Below, one piece after another: positions 1-11,700 of a DNA stretch of 64,000 bases (position 1 is its first letter; each line of letters begins with the position of its first letter). A program made the translations under genes and the position numbers. The stretch is from contig NC_134026.1 in NCBI RefSeq assembly GCF_964204645.1, positions 22,710,650 to 22,774,649 of the forward strand, in the 5' to 3' direction. The notes under the pieces are model-generated. The model searched no databases, was not told the origin of the DNA, and was given only the letters and a program-made list of their open reading frames with translations. The stretch comes from Tubulanus polymorphus. Lineage: Eukaryota; Nemertea; Palaeonemertea; Tubulaniformes; Tubulanidae.

Positions 1-1477
1 ATTTTCTTTTGCTTTTTCTTCAACTTTTTCTTCTTTATCTTCTTCATCTTCCTCTTCGCTGGGTGGCTTCACCATACCGGGAATGGGTGGTAGTTTTGGC
101 ACATCTACAAAAATAGATAGTCGAAAATTTGATACAAGAACGCTATCATGAATTGAGGGTTGACAAATGTATGGAAAGATAAATTGGTAATTGTTGAAAT
201 GATAACTAACCATCGACAGAACCTTTCATAACTATAAGAGCGTTTATTTTCGGGTTGTCAAGATCGCCCTGAAAGAACAGAAATAGTCAGCACAAACAGG
301 ACCAAAATTCAGAAATCATTCACAGATTTGAAAGTTGATAGCTAGCAAACAAAATGGATTTCAAAGTTTACCTTTACAAAGTCTACTCTGATTTGCCCAT
401 TTTTTAGCGACGATGTTTCGCCCATGATTTTGAGTTTTCCATTCTTCACGGAAAATGGGATGATTTCATCATGCGCCGTTCCTCTACCTACTTGGGAATA
501 TATGTCGAGACCTTCGACTACGGTATGTTGACCGTTAACAACAACATCAAATACCTGAAATAGAAAAAATATTACGCCGAATTCAATTCATATATTCCGA
601 TGCCATTTTTCAAGTAGTAAAAACTAACGAAGTGGTTATTCATATGGACACGTACGAATAATTCCGGAGGCTATTCGTACGCACCCATACAGATTACTCT
701 GGAATTATTTGTACGGGATGTGATAGGGTTAGGGTAAGGTCAGGCTATATCTAGTCAAAACATTCGGCTGACTGTCAGTGAGCTCGGTGGTCTAGTGGTA
801 TGATGCTGCGCTAGTTATTCACTGGCCCGGGTTCGAATCTCGCTTGATCCACTCTACTTTTTTCTAACTCTATTCTCCACACTCTCCTTGAATTTTCTAT
901 GTTGCGCACCTCTGTGCCCATGCGCGACGTTAATCGGCCAATCAGCGATACTTATTAGTGTAGTACAGTTCCTAGTTTCGTACGAATAGCCTCCAGAGTA
1001 ATCCGTACGGGTCCGTACGAGTAGCCACAACGAAAAAATAAATATCGTAATCTTTTAAGCTAATTAATTTTGTGATTTTCATCAGGTGGAATAAATGATT
1101 GTGTCGGTCACGTAGAATACCTTTTGTCTGACGGCTGTAAACCAAACTTCGCAGAATTTTAACCAAAGAACATAATCTCCATCCTGTTTGATTGGAATGT
1201 CATATCCGAATGTTTGCGTGTGATATCTTTCCGTTTGGTAGAGTACTTGGTCCTGCGGTACGACGCGTTGGATGACTAGATTACGACCATAATCCGATGG
1301 AATTCCGGCGGTCAACATGTCTTTCTGGTATCGAATACCGTGGATGTCGGTGTGGGCATCACCGCCAGTATTCACCGCCCATATCACTTCGCCTAAGCCA
1401 CTCACATCGGCAAATACGAACAGTGAACTAACCAAAAATATGGATATTTTATAGAACAACGTTTTACCAGTGAACAT
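1..1477 (-). CDS. MLEC: Malectin, ER glucose-bearing N-glycan lectin (3' end beyond window)
   Basis: Four coding exons are visible: 1477-1121, 554-372, 268-211 and 104 to the window edge, all with GT-AG introns and matching phases. The product starts with a hydrophobic signal peptide (about residues 1-26), followed by the malectin fold. Recognisable segments are [56 protein letters not shown] and [20 protein letters not shown]. An acidic Glu/Asp/Lys-rich tail begins before the window ends; in the family a C-terminal transmembrane helix follows. Family knowledge: malectin sits in the ER membrane, binds Glc2-high-mannose N-glycans and works with ribophorin I in glycoprotein quality control. An in-frame ATG at 1519 exists, but the one at 1477 directly precedes the signal peptide and is preferred. 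It is divergent from the clathrin-like gene, with about 400 bp between start codons. Intron 1 holds a TIR element. Confidence 0.93.
632..1028. mobile_element. Non-autonomous TIR element with internal tRNA-like segment
   Basis: Left arm 632-681 and right arm 979-1028 are inverted copies, matching at 41 of 50 positions when one is reverse-complemented. Both contain GGAGGCTATTCGTACG. Each arm is itself partly palindromic around CGTACG, and a further degenerate copy follows the left arm at about 682-716. No ORF lies between the arms. The 100-bp core after about 780 resembles a tRNA. It sits wholly inside malectin intron 1. The target-site duplication is unclear. Confidence 0.75.
782..851 (+). repeat. 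tRNA-derived sequence (SINE head or tRNA pseudogene) with Pol III A and B boxes
   Basis: TGGTCTAGTGG at 788-798 fits the A box and GGTTCGAATC at 830-839 is a perfect B box; their spacing is normal for a tRNA. The 5' part resembles tRNA-Pro/tRNA-Glu. The acceptor ends and anticodon stem do not pair properly, so this is a tRNA-derived relic rather than a working tRNA. It may still recruit RNA polymerase III. Confidence 0.6.
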
Positions 1478-1874
1478 GGTTAATTTTGAAGCTGTTTCGT
1501 GGACAAAACCTCCGTTCAAACGCTAAAACCCAAAACACCGGTCTCTCAAAACCCGGAAATGAGCTGTACGGGTTGTCTCATCGAAATCTGCTATCCACTT
1601 TTTTATATATTTCACCCGAATTCATCCGCTGTATCATGATAAAGTTCATTTATCCACATTGAAATTATCAATATAATTTTGATCAATCAAACGTATATCC
1701 AGAATGTTAAAAAATGAAGCTAGATTGATGTTAGAAAATAAGTAAATCAAAGACTATTTTTGTTGCAACGTCGTGGGTAAAGGAATAAGCGAATAGATAT
1801 TCTCAATACATATCTTGATTAAAATATTGTATTCGAATATATTGAGATGTAAACGAATCAGAACGTGAGAAGGA
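1478..1874. promoter_or_regulatory. Bidirectional promoter region between malectin and the clathrin-like gene
   Basis: This 397-bp AT-rich gap separates two divergent start codons and must hold both 5' leaders and promoters. An X-box-like 14-mer, ATTTTTGTTGCAAC at 1756-1769, agrees with RYYNYYATRRNRAC at 12 of 14 positions and lies about 105 bp before the clathrin-like ATG. I see no convincing TATA box. The promoter role is inferred from position only. Confidence 0.45.
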
Positions 1875-4344
1875 ATGGTCGATGAGGTGCCCCCAATAAC
1901 AATTAGTGAATTAGTCAAGGTAAATGATGTATATTTAACGTATTTTATTTTTTATGATGGTTGATAACGACCACGTCCACACGGGGGCACTGGACTGACT
2001 GACTGGTTGGTGTGGGTATGCAATAATGATTCCTAGATTGATACCCTACACCACAGTTTTTCACTATCCGTGTAAAATTCAATTCATATTGTTACGTGTG
2101 TTTGTTACAGTGAACTACAGAATTTTTAGTCCCATGACTATGGCTGCAGTAATTTTGATTTTTCTCTTCCAGTTGACGGATCTTGATGTGACCCCCGACC
2201 AGATAACATGGAGTCGAGTTACTATGACATCTGATAAATGGATATGCATCCGTCATGACCGTGGAGGAAAGCAATCAGCATCAAAATCAAGAAAGGAGAA
2301 AGGAGACTCGAAATCAATTCAATATTTTGTGAGTGCTGGATATCTTATCTAGGGCCTAATACATTGTTTGAAAGTTGCCCTCACAACCCAATAGACCCTC
2401 AGCTTTAAGTCGTCTTTCAAATTATAACGGACAATTTTAATTTCAGGCTACAGTTTTTACTCCATTTGCAAATCAAAATCCACAAACATGGAGCGTCAGA
2501 GCAGAGTCAATGTTAATGAATCCGCAATTACCAATTCTTGCCTTAAAAGGTAGTCTATACTTTTACGTTGATTTAATTTTTCAACCCTGAGACATTTTAG
2601 ATAGACTTCATTGATCGTATTTTCTTATTCAGCAAAGAAAAAGGTCGAAGTCTTTAACGTTGAGTCTCGGTCCTTGCTTCGTACTGCCGAACTTGCGAAT
2701 GATATTTCTTTTTGGACATGGGCGACTGCAGATGTAATTGCATTAGTTACTGAGAGTGCAGTGTATCATTGGTCATTACACTCAGGTAGGCCTAAATGAT
2801 AAAGACTTTTCCCGAATTTATCAACTCATTCGAGAACTAAGAGTTTCAAAGAATAGATAGGAATTGATCTTGTTAATAAATTTTGATTGACCATCGCAGT
2901 CTATAAGCATTCACAGTCTATATGCATTCAACTGCTACTTACAAGTGGAGTATTATTTCTTTTAGATTTGAAAGACCCAGAATTGGTTTTCATGCGCCAT
3001 AGTCGTTTGAATTATTCGGAAATAATAAGTTACAAAACTGATTCATCATTGAAGTGGTGTGCATTGACAGGACTTTTGCCTGAGGTTGGACTATTGAATT
3101 GCCTGGCAATATACAGTGGAACCTTGTTACAGCGACTTCAAATATAACGATGTCGGTCTATCAGTTATTACAGAACAGTCTGAATTAAGTTTGAAATTGG
3201 TAAATTTTGATAATTTCATACTGGATATAACAGATTTTATTGTCCGCTGAAATTCGTTGAAACAAGGTTTCACTGTACAATCAGGGAGGTACCTCCCGCG
3301 TATGATTCAGTTTTCTCACTAACTAAAAAAACCATGTTTAATCATTCAAGGATACGAGTATTTGTGGAGTTACTCAACTGTTCTCAAAAGAGAATGGAAT
3401 CAGTCAATGTATACCAGCCCATGCAGTCTCATTCACTCGATATAAGTTTGACTGGAACATATTTCCATCGACTGTCATGTGTGTGGCAAGCCGAGATGCA
3501 CAATATGGAAAGGTATTGATCGAAAGGTTTTCTACTTCAAATGTGAATTTTCAACAATTTCTAGTAAGTAATTATTTCTTTGTTATTTTATTTGCTGAAG
3601 TTTCATGTTGTGGAATTGGGTCCTCATAATCCTTCCAACATGGCATTAACCAGTCCGTGCGACGTTATACAATATCCAGACCTGTCGGACAAATATGATT
3701 TTCCTGTTCAAATCCATGTAGGTACCGAGTTAACCTTATTTGAGGATTTCAATCTGTTCTGAACTGTAATGAAGTTGGCCTGTTTACAATAAATAATCTA
3801 CAATTTCAGGCAAGCAGCGATTTAGGTTTGGTATACGTCACTTCAAAATATGGTCGACTTTTCATCTGTGATTTGGAGACTTCTTGTTATCTCGGTGCTA
3901 TTCCTATATCTACTGATGTGGTATTTGCCTCTGCTCTCAACACCCAGACTCAGGGATTAATTTCAATAACTACGGATGGAAGGGTAAGCCTTTTACAATA
4001 ATCCTGCCGCATGTTTGTTCTTATCAATGTACTGTTAATAAAATGGATCCTATCCTAACTAGAAATATATACCGCGGTATTGCAAAGATTTAAAAGTAAC
4101 ACTTGCAGCTATCCAACTTGTATTTTTTTAAACCGGTCCAACTTCTGTTTATTATTGTCTCTAGTACCCTTAACTCTATAATTACTGAACTCTAATATTG
4201 ACAAATTTAGAATTTTTTTCAAATTTTTGCTTCCAGGTTCTGTGTACTGATGTAAAGAAAGAGGCATTAGTCAACTACGTACGTGACGTCGCTCGCAAGC
4301 CATTTGTTGCTGCTCGATTGGAGAAAACATTGGCCAAATTATAA
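1875..4344 (+). CDS. Stand-alone clathrin heavy-chain terminal (beta-propeller) domain protein, possibly decaying
   Basis: Exons: 1875-1919, 2173-2328, 2447-2549, 2633-2785, 2966-about 3115, about 3404-3512, about 3598-3717, 3810-3983, 4237-4344. The chain follows the clathrin heavy chain from its N-terminus: TMTSDKWICIRH (compare TMESDKFICIR), DISFWTWATADVIALVT, ESAVYHWSLHS, TSKYGRLFICDLET and GLISITTDGRVLCTDV. It stops with a TAA at 4342-4344, just after the propeller and first linker helix, so the leg, hub and light-chain regions are missing. The length is about 330-340 residues against about 1,675 for full clathrin. The terminal domain in clathrin binds adaptor clathrin-box peptides; whether this copy does is unknown. 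A Lys/Ser-rich insert (KQSASKSRKEKGDSK) replaces a propeller loop. A transposon interrupts the end of exon 5, and exon 6 (ends with two spare nt) does not join exon 7 in frame by any canonical site I found. It may be a damaged paralogue. Confidence 0.7.
3112..3277. mobile_element. 166-bp MITE inserted in the clathrin-like gene
   Basis: The left end TACAGTGGAACCTTGTTACA (from 3112) and the reverse complement of the right end (TACAGTGAAACCTTGTTTCA) match at most positions and are bounded by TA, as expected for a TA target-site duplication. No coding capacity. The left end overlaps the last readable codons of exon 5 and brings an in-frame TAA at 3145-3147. Confidence 0.75.
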
Positions 4345-5413
4345 ACTACCATATCATCAAGGCACAATATCGCTCACGCCCTAATTTTTGTACAGCACGA
4401 TTTGTTGATCTCATTTGCTGTGATACTGTGGCTAGCCTCGTGTAGAAGACCTTCGTTCAATCATCTGAAAAATTAGGTGCACACTTCGTAGGTACATTAT
4501 TCCAATGCAATTGTCATCTTATATATTAGTCCTTAAGCACTCAGGGTCTTCTTTGTTTAGGAACGATATTTGTAAAATCTTCACACATTCATGAGTGAAA
4601 TGCATATTATAGGTACCCGGTAAATGCAGATTTCTAGTGTATATGTATGTCGCTGTATACCGTTTGTGCCCATCCGTATTTCACATTACAATAGTCTTCT
4701 TATTCCAAGATACAATGGGCTTTTAATAGCCTTATACTAGTACATTGCAGTACCAATCTAGATTGCATTTGAGGTTTCCTCACTTTTTGTAGCATTTAAC
4801 ATTCATGACATCAGCTTATGAATTAGTGTTCACTAAATAGTTGAGGTATTGTTTTTATGAAGCCATGGTATAAATATCTTTGAATTCTACAGCTTGTTAA
4901 TTTCATCTAGTGAATTTACACCTACATATATTTTCTTTGCATTTAGTTCAGCTTGCAACGTACGGTTGAGTTTTTAATAGAAATATTTTTTGCATGTTTA
5001 TGTTAAAGCAGTTATGTAATCTTGATATTATTTTTGTAGATTTTGTACATTTAAGGTATCAATCTAGTCCTTTATCCATAGATAGCTTCATATTATTGAT
5101 GTAAATTGTCTTTTATTGTTTATTTTTATCATCGGTAATTTCACTTGTGCCATTTGATGAAATAATTTTCTGTGAAGAATTGTCTCGAATAATGTACTCA
5201 CATAAATACTAAAATTATGTTATTTATTAATTCATTCAGTAGGTAGTAATTGTTCATAAAACCCAAATTAACTAAGGAGAATACTTCAGGAGAATCTTCT
5301 GAATGTAAGATTTACAATTTTTATTGTAGTGTACATTGGTATGATTTTTTGTAATAACCCGAATATTTTGAATTCTAATCAACTGTCATTATTATTATTG
5401 AATGCTGAATAAA
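4345..5413 (+). terminator. 3' UTR and poly(A) signal of the clathrin-like gene
   Basis: About 1.06 kb of AT-rich sequence without an ORF follows the TAA. AATAAA at 5408-5413, in a TGAATAAAGT context, is the best poly(A) signal. No repeat recognised here. Confidence 0.55.
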
Positions 5414-5785
5414 GTAAGATACCATAATGAAATGATTCTTATTGAATATGTATTGACTGAAGACAGTTTTTCTGTGGATCAGGAAAAATCCCAATATTAA
5501 CTTTGGCCAGATTTAGGTAAAGTCTTTGTGAATACTGAGGGTTGATTAAATAACCAACTTAACCCGACGTAACCCGAATACGAATGTGAACTGTTAACCC
5601 CAGTGTGGTAAGGAGGTGCTGCCATCTTGCGTTCACTATTGGCGTTGTTGTAGCAACGGTAGTGTAGCGCGACACAGGTGCATGTGAAAATTCAACATGT
5701 GAAGTGTCAGTTTTTGACAGGACTGGTGCCACCATTGAAAACAGGTTATCTCTGCAAGTGACATGAATGAAAGATCAAACAGAAG
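5414..5785 (+). promoter_or_regulatory. Promoter/leader of the C1orf87-like gene with YY1-like and X-box-like sites
   Basis: GCCATCTTG at 5621-5629 is the reverse of the YY1 core CAAGATGGC. GTTGTTGTAGCAAC at 5644-5657 matches the RFX X-box consensus RYYNYYATRRNRAC at 13 of 14 positions and is an imperfect palindrome. Both lie 130-165 bp before the ATG at 5786, the usual distance for X-boxes in ciliary genes. That RFX binds here is inference. Confidence 0.55.
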
Positions 5786-8700
5786 ATGCCTAAACAAGGA
5801 AGACGTGTGAGTTCAAAAAGATAACCCTCTACTATTTTTCCTATCATTTTAAAACCAACATTCCAATCCGTATGTATTGACAAAAAGCACAACATTTGAT
5901 TGATTGTGTAACTAATTTCAACCGAGGGAGGAAATGTTTAGAATTTGATAACCAACACCAAACACCAATATTCATTTGTTGATAGTGAAGGATTGCTGCC
6001 ACAAAAAAACATAGTCGAAGTCAGTGGCGCCCCCTCCCACGTCCCACCTATGGGGGCCTGGATTTTAAACCCCTGCGGCCTAGGCGTAACTGAAAATGCT
6101 CACAACTGTAATAAAAATCTAAGGCTTAACCTTTCAAATGGATTAAAATCATTGTTGAAAAAATGTAAGTTAATTGGGCTAATGACATGAATTTGACAAA
6201 AATATGCCCTCCAATTCGAGTAAGCATCCCACGCAACAGGCCTGCGAACGTAGGGCTTATATGATTATTTTTGCTTTAAAACTGTTTCTTAAATTTATCT
6301 ATTCGTTTAGTTCTTTTCTGTATTTAGGGTGTCAATTCAAAAGCTTGAATTAGCGTAGGTTCCCACGGGTTGTTTGAAAACAAGGTATCAAATTTTGCTC
6401 ACTCTTATGTTCTATTGCTCCTATGTGACCATTAACTAGAATTTCACCGGTGACGATTTGATGCACTGCCTAAATTTGCTTGACAAAAATTCTTTTGAAA
6501 TGACTTGATTTGTTCACTGCTCGAGATATTATGCACTGCTTGCCTTATGTTATGGGGATTTAGTGATTGTCTTATGGTTGGGAATTTGTTTTTAACAAAT
6601 GAATTTAACAAATTCCCATTTCTTCTCTTGTATTCTTTCTGTTAAGGGCCACTAGTTTTTTATGAAAATAACTCCTTTTCTTCTGTAATTTTCAAATTGA
6701 CTAAAATCACAACCTCAGTGTTATTACGTACTTACTGGTATCTCATTATAGGCCTATGTTGCTTTGATTGGCAGAATAATCGCCTCAGTCAATTTTTTGA
6801 AATTTATTTACAAACCCACTTAAACGTATTCAAATGACACTGGCCTATATTTCATGATAATAATAGAGTTTAAAGAACTTGATATCTGCATTTTACAGTC
6901 CTGCATAGAAATTACGCATTTAGATGTGATAATAAAGTTAGACCAGATCATTAAGTTAAATGCACTTGGTGCTGTTAAGTAATTTGTTGGATTTGGAATT
7001 CTAAATTAAACTGTTTTTTTAGTCAACATGGTTTGGTGGGATAGGGTAAGTAATGACATAATCATAGCACTTCGAATAATCTATATTATGGAAAATGCAC
7101 TGCGCAATTAATATGACTAATGGTTATAAGCTCACTAAATGATCACACATTTCATCCCTTGAAATCATGTTTGCATTCCTAATTTGATTTATGGATCTTA
7201 AAATCTGAAGAAAAAAGTATGAGGATCATATCAATGACTATGATGTAGGCCTAGGGCCTATGTAAATTTTTCACTTTTTCAATTTTTCATAAGTTCAGAC
7301 TTTCCTTCAAAGATGCATGAATTTGTAAAATCAAGAATTGGTACTGATAGAAAGTAATGATTCATTTGGGGGAATTCAATGAAACTATTATAATTAGCCC
7401 CTTAAATGAAGCTTATAACCCTTTGAATTAAAGTTCATTTGATTTAATTTTTTCAGTTTTCAAGGAATATGTTCGATTACGGAATCATGAACAATTCAGC
7501 TACAAACAAATACGCTCCATTCGGAACAAACTACACTCCAAATGTTCGCATGAAAATAGTTGGCGGAAAACATGTGTATGTTCTAGAAAATGCATCTTCC
7601 GAGTAAGTTCCATTTTGTATAGCTCTAAGACTACCCAGTTACACCTACTGCTTAGAAATCAAATTTGTATTGAAGTCCATGGTTGAACATTTGTGTTGGC
7701 ATTCTTCTGTTTAGAATATCATTCATAGATTTACATTCAAATGTTTACTAAACAAAGAAATCTTTAATATCTACCTGGCTTTGTAATGTAAACAGTGTAC
7801 GCAAGTTCAAGTGTTCAAATGAAATCCTGTGAAAAAGGTTTTCTGTAAATAATTGTAGAATTTTGAATAATGTTGAGATAATCTTTCTTCTAACTGATTC
7901 TAGGGACGAAAGTCCACGGAAATTATCTCGAAAGGAAAGCCCTAAACTCTCAGAAACAACATCCACACATACCCCACCAGTGGTAGCACCACCTGTGCAG
8001 AAAGATACTCAATCCGATGAGATTAAACCACCCCCAGCACGACGAGTGGTGAGTGAACAATCTCTGGCAGTTGACGTACCCAAACTGAAACTGGCTGCAA
8101 AAGAGCAAAGTGACGAACCCGATATAACTTCACCTCGTAAACCCGTTTATTCTAGTGCTCAACCGGTATGCACCTTTTTAACTAACATCGCTGATCTAAG
8201 GCTTCTTCGGTGCGAAAATCTATCGTATATTTGTGTAAATGGTCAATATTATTAATATAATATAATAAGTACTCCTCCGAAACAGCCTTGATGAGTAATA
8301 TTTCAACATTTCATCGTAATATGATAATCATAATGTGTATATCTTAGGCTAGTTATTTTCCTCCCGATCACTTAATTTGTGACCTATGATCTCTAGATTT
8401 TTTACAGTGTTAAAACACCTCGTTCTGTAAGTCTAACATAGTTTCTATTCTGCTGAATATGTTCATGATTTTTCTAGTTCCATGAATTATGTATTCATTT
8501 GCTCAAGGTCCAGTTGCGTAGTCGTGGTTTTAAGTGCAAAATCATTCTACTTGGTCTAAAGTTTAAATCATCAGTAATTTGAGACAACGCTTATCAAGTC
8601 TGCAACTGGGCCGGTGTCTTACAGTCGAACCTTATTAGTACGATGTCCGTGGAAAAATGAAAATTCGTTGACTTACCGAATTTCGTATACCATTTGATAG

Positions 8701-11700
8701 AAAAAATTCCATAATTTCCTCAAACAAACACCCCATAGTGGAGTTTATTGCATGTGTGGTCAGCACCACCACAAAATAGATAACTCAGACGACCAACTTT
8801 AAAAAAGGGGGAGCTCATTATGCTCATTTTTATCATAGAAATGAATAGAAGATGACAAAAATGTTACATTGTGTTACCGGGAGTTTTGTATTAACGTGAT
8901 CGTACTGAGCAAACATTTTTATAGGAAAATGCTATAAGAAAAGCAGGGAATTCTTAGTATCATCGTATTACTGAGGTTTTCGTTGTAAGCCGAATCATAT
9001 TAACGAGGTTCGACTGTATTTCTATTTACTGTAGCTGTGAAACCATTTTTGAGGTTTTCAACTTTTTGGCTTCTTAGTCTTACTATATTGGCCACTGAAT
9101 TGTTCTTCAACTATACAAACATGTACCGGGAGAATCTTTGCCCTGGTGCAATTGAAAATTTCATGAAATTGTTTATTAAGACAATATTAGCTATAGGAGA
9201 GACCAGTTTATTATTTTGTAAATAGCAACCCATTCAGCTCATACAGGACTTATTGATTTTCACTGCTTCGATGAATGAACCAAACAAACTATGAAATTCC
9301 AGTTGAAACGTGCCTATTCGAAATCAAAGAAATTCTTAATGCCAGGCTTTTCAGTCATAGGCGCTGTAATCTCATATTGCAGTCAACTCCTCAGCACCAA
9401 AATATCTTTAATATCCCTAGAAAATTTAATGATATTTGTTCCCTGTAAATGAAAAATTATTCCAAAATGTCAAGAATGTTGATAAAGCTTTAATGAACAG
9501 TTTTCTTATGATTTTTCTCTTTCATCAGGATTACGCAAATTCTCATCGTCACGATTATACGGGTACAAAACTACATAACGGAATCCTGAACCAGAATTCA
9601 GTGCTGCCACCTATATCGACGTTCAGTCCGACGTATCAACCGATGTCAGAGGTATTGCGACAAGAGAACGGCGACGGGTCGGAAGCCGTCTGCCACGGTC
9701 CGAATCGCGCGTACACGCCGAGTATTTCCGATCAGATTCCGGATGAAACGGATTTATATCACTTGTTACCGAGGGATCGGTATCTGCCGAAAGAACCTAT
9801 AGTGCTCAATAAAGGCGAAGAACTACGACTTGCGGAGCTAATCCATCGTGAGTTGCATCGAATCGATCGACAAAAATTAAAGGACATCTACATCGATTTA
9901 ACACACGGTGATGGCAGGCTTACCGGATTCGTGCCTTTTGAAAATCTTAGTATGGCTTTCACGAAAAATCAGGTGTGCATTCTTGTCAATTGGCAGTTCT
10001 GTCACGTAAAGCAAGCTTAACCACAGTCGGATTTTGTGCCAAACAGAACTTACTTCGGGTAGTCCATATCACATATCCCATTCATGTGAATAAAACTTCA
10101 GATAAACCTGATCTAGAGAGACCAGGTTTCACTCAATGGAGTTTGTGGTGCTAATAACTTCAATTTCTTGGCATAAATTTCAGTTCATTAATTCTCACGT
10201 TTCAAGCGTTTGTTAATGATAGCAACGCTAACGTTAGTCTCATTCAATAAATACAATGTGTGGGAACCAACATAGACATAGTCTTGCCTACATAAACTCA
10301 CTGTGGCTTCACTTAAAACCGGGAATACATACTTTCACTTGTTGATTTGCTAGATTAGGACATTACTGTGGGCACAAATACCTTTGATTCTGCTGTGTTT
10401 GGAATGAATTTAGAATCTCTTAATAATACTAATTCTATTACGTTCAGGTATATGTCAACCCGAGATTACTCCGATTGCTGGGTTCTATGTTCTTGAATCC
10501 GAAGGAGAGAAGTTCAATAAATTATGAGAAGGTATTATCGTACATTGACGGTGGATTAAAGTATTCGAATCCAATGGCTTATCGACAAGAAGGAAATTCA
10601 CCCGGAACAAATCGATCCAGAAAGTAAGTTCTCGTAATCCATGTATTTCCACTGTCCAATTTGATTCTGTATTCGCTTGATTGAGTTTTGAATCCTGTTA
10701 TCTTAGAAGCATTTCATTTATATTTCACCCCAACACATTTGTTAAGTTTTGTGTGTCCACCTCTTATATTTTGCTAGTGGGAATCAAAAGCCACTTCCAC
10801 CATATGCATGGGATGCCAACCCTAATCACCCTCCAAGGCCCGAAGGTTTATTACACCAAGGTCATGGTTATTACAAGGTGGATCCTCCATATGGACAACA
10901 CACTTCAAGGTACATATATTTTGATATGTATATATTAATATGTAATAATGCTGATGATTTTCTGTATTTAATTCACAGAAGGTAATCTTTTATGCAAAAT
11001 TATTCAATGAAGCTTGGAAATATTTTTTTCAAAATTGATAAAAGTTTTGTTTATGATAGGTTTGTTCACATTGCTGCACAATTTTTCAGTTTTGATCCAC
11101 TGCAAGATTCACTAGCTGAAAAGTTTCCTCTTTGGAACAGGTTGTTGTCTATGTAGCACCTCTTTCTCATCAAACCTTTTTCGTTGTGTCACTGGCAGTT
11201 TATCATTATACTTTCCTTACCCTTTTACTGAATTTTTATCTTGGTACTTTCCTTACCCTTTTACTGAATTTTCATCTTGGAAACTCTTTTTTTTCTTTTC
11301 AAAAATTTACAACTTGTTTTATTTCAAGATGATAATGCTTCTAGTGAGGGTACAAGAACTGATTACTTTAGTTAAGAATTAATGAATATGGCGATTCAAG
11401 AAGTCTTACCGCGCTTGATTTTGAATTTTTTAGTCCTCTTCCACCTATTCGTGACCGAGAAGATGCCAAGTTGCGTCGAGCAGTCGAGTCACAGTTAGTC
11501 AATAATATGAACTTTGATATCGAGCATTTGCGGCAAGCTGTAATAGAAGCTGATAGATACTGCCGTGGAACATTGTCAGCTCAACAGGTATTTAATATGT
11601 TCAATGGCTCTGTATAGTCTAAATTATTTCGGAATTCAATAAACAGGTGTCTCGACGAACTGGTTTTTATTTTCAATGTTTTCTAGATGAAGGATATATC

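Noticed and set aside
782-851. Functional tRNA gene
   Set aside because: A and B boxes are present, but acceptor and anticodon stems do not pair; treated as tRNA-derived repeat.
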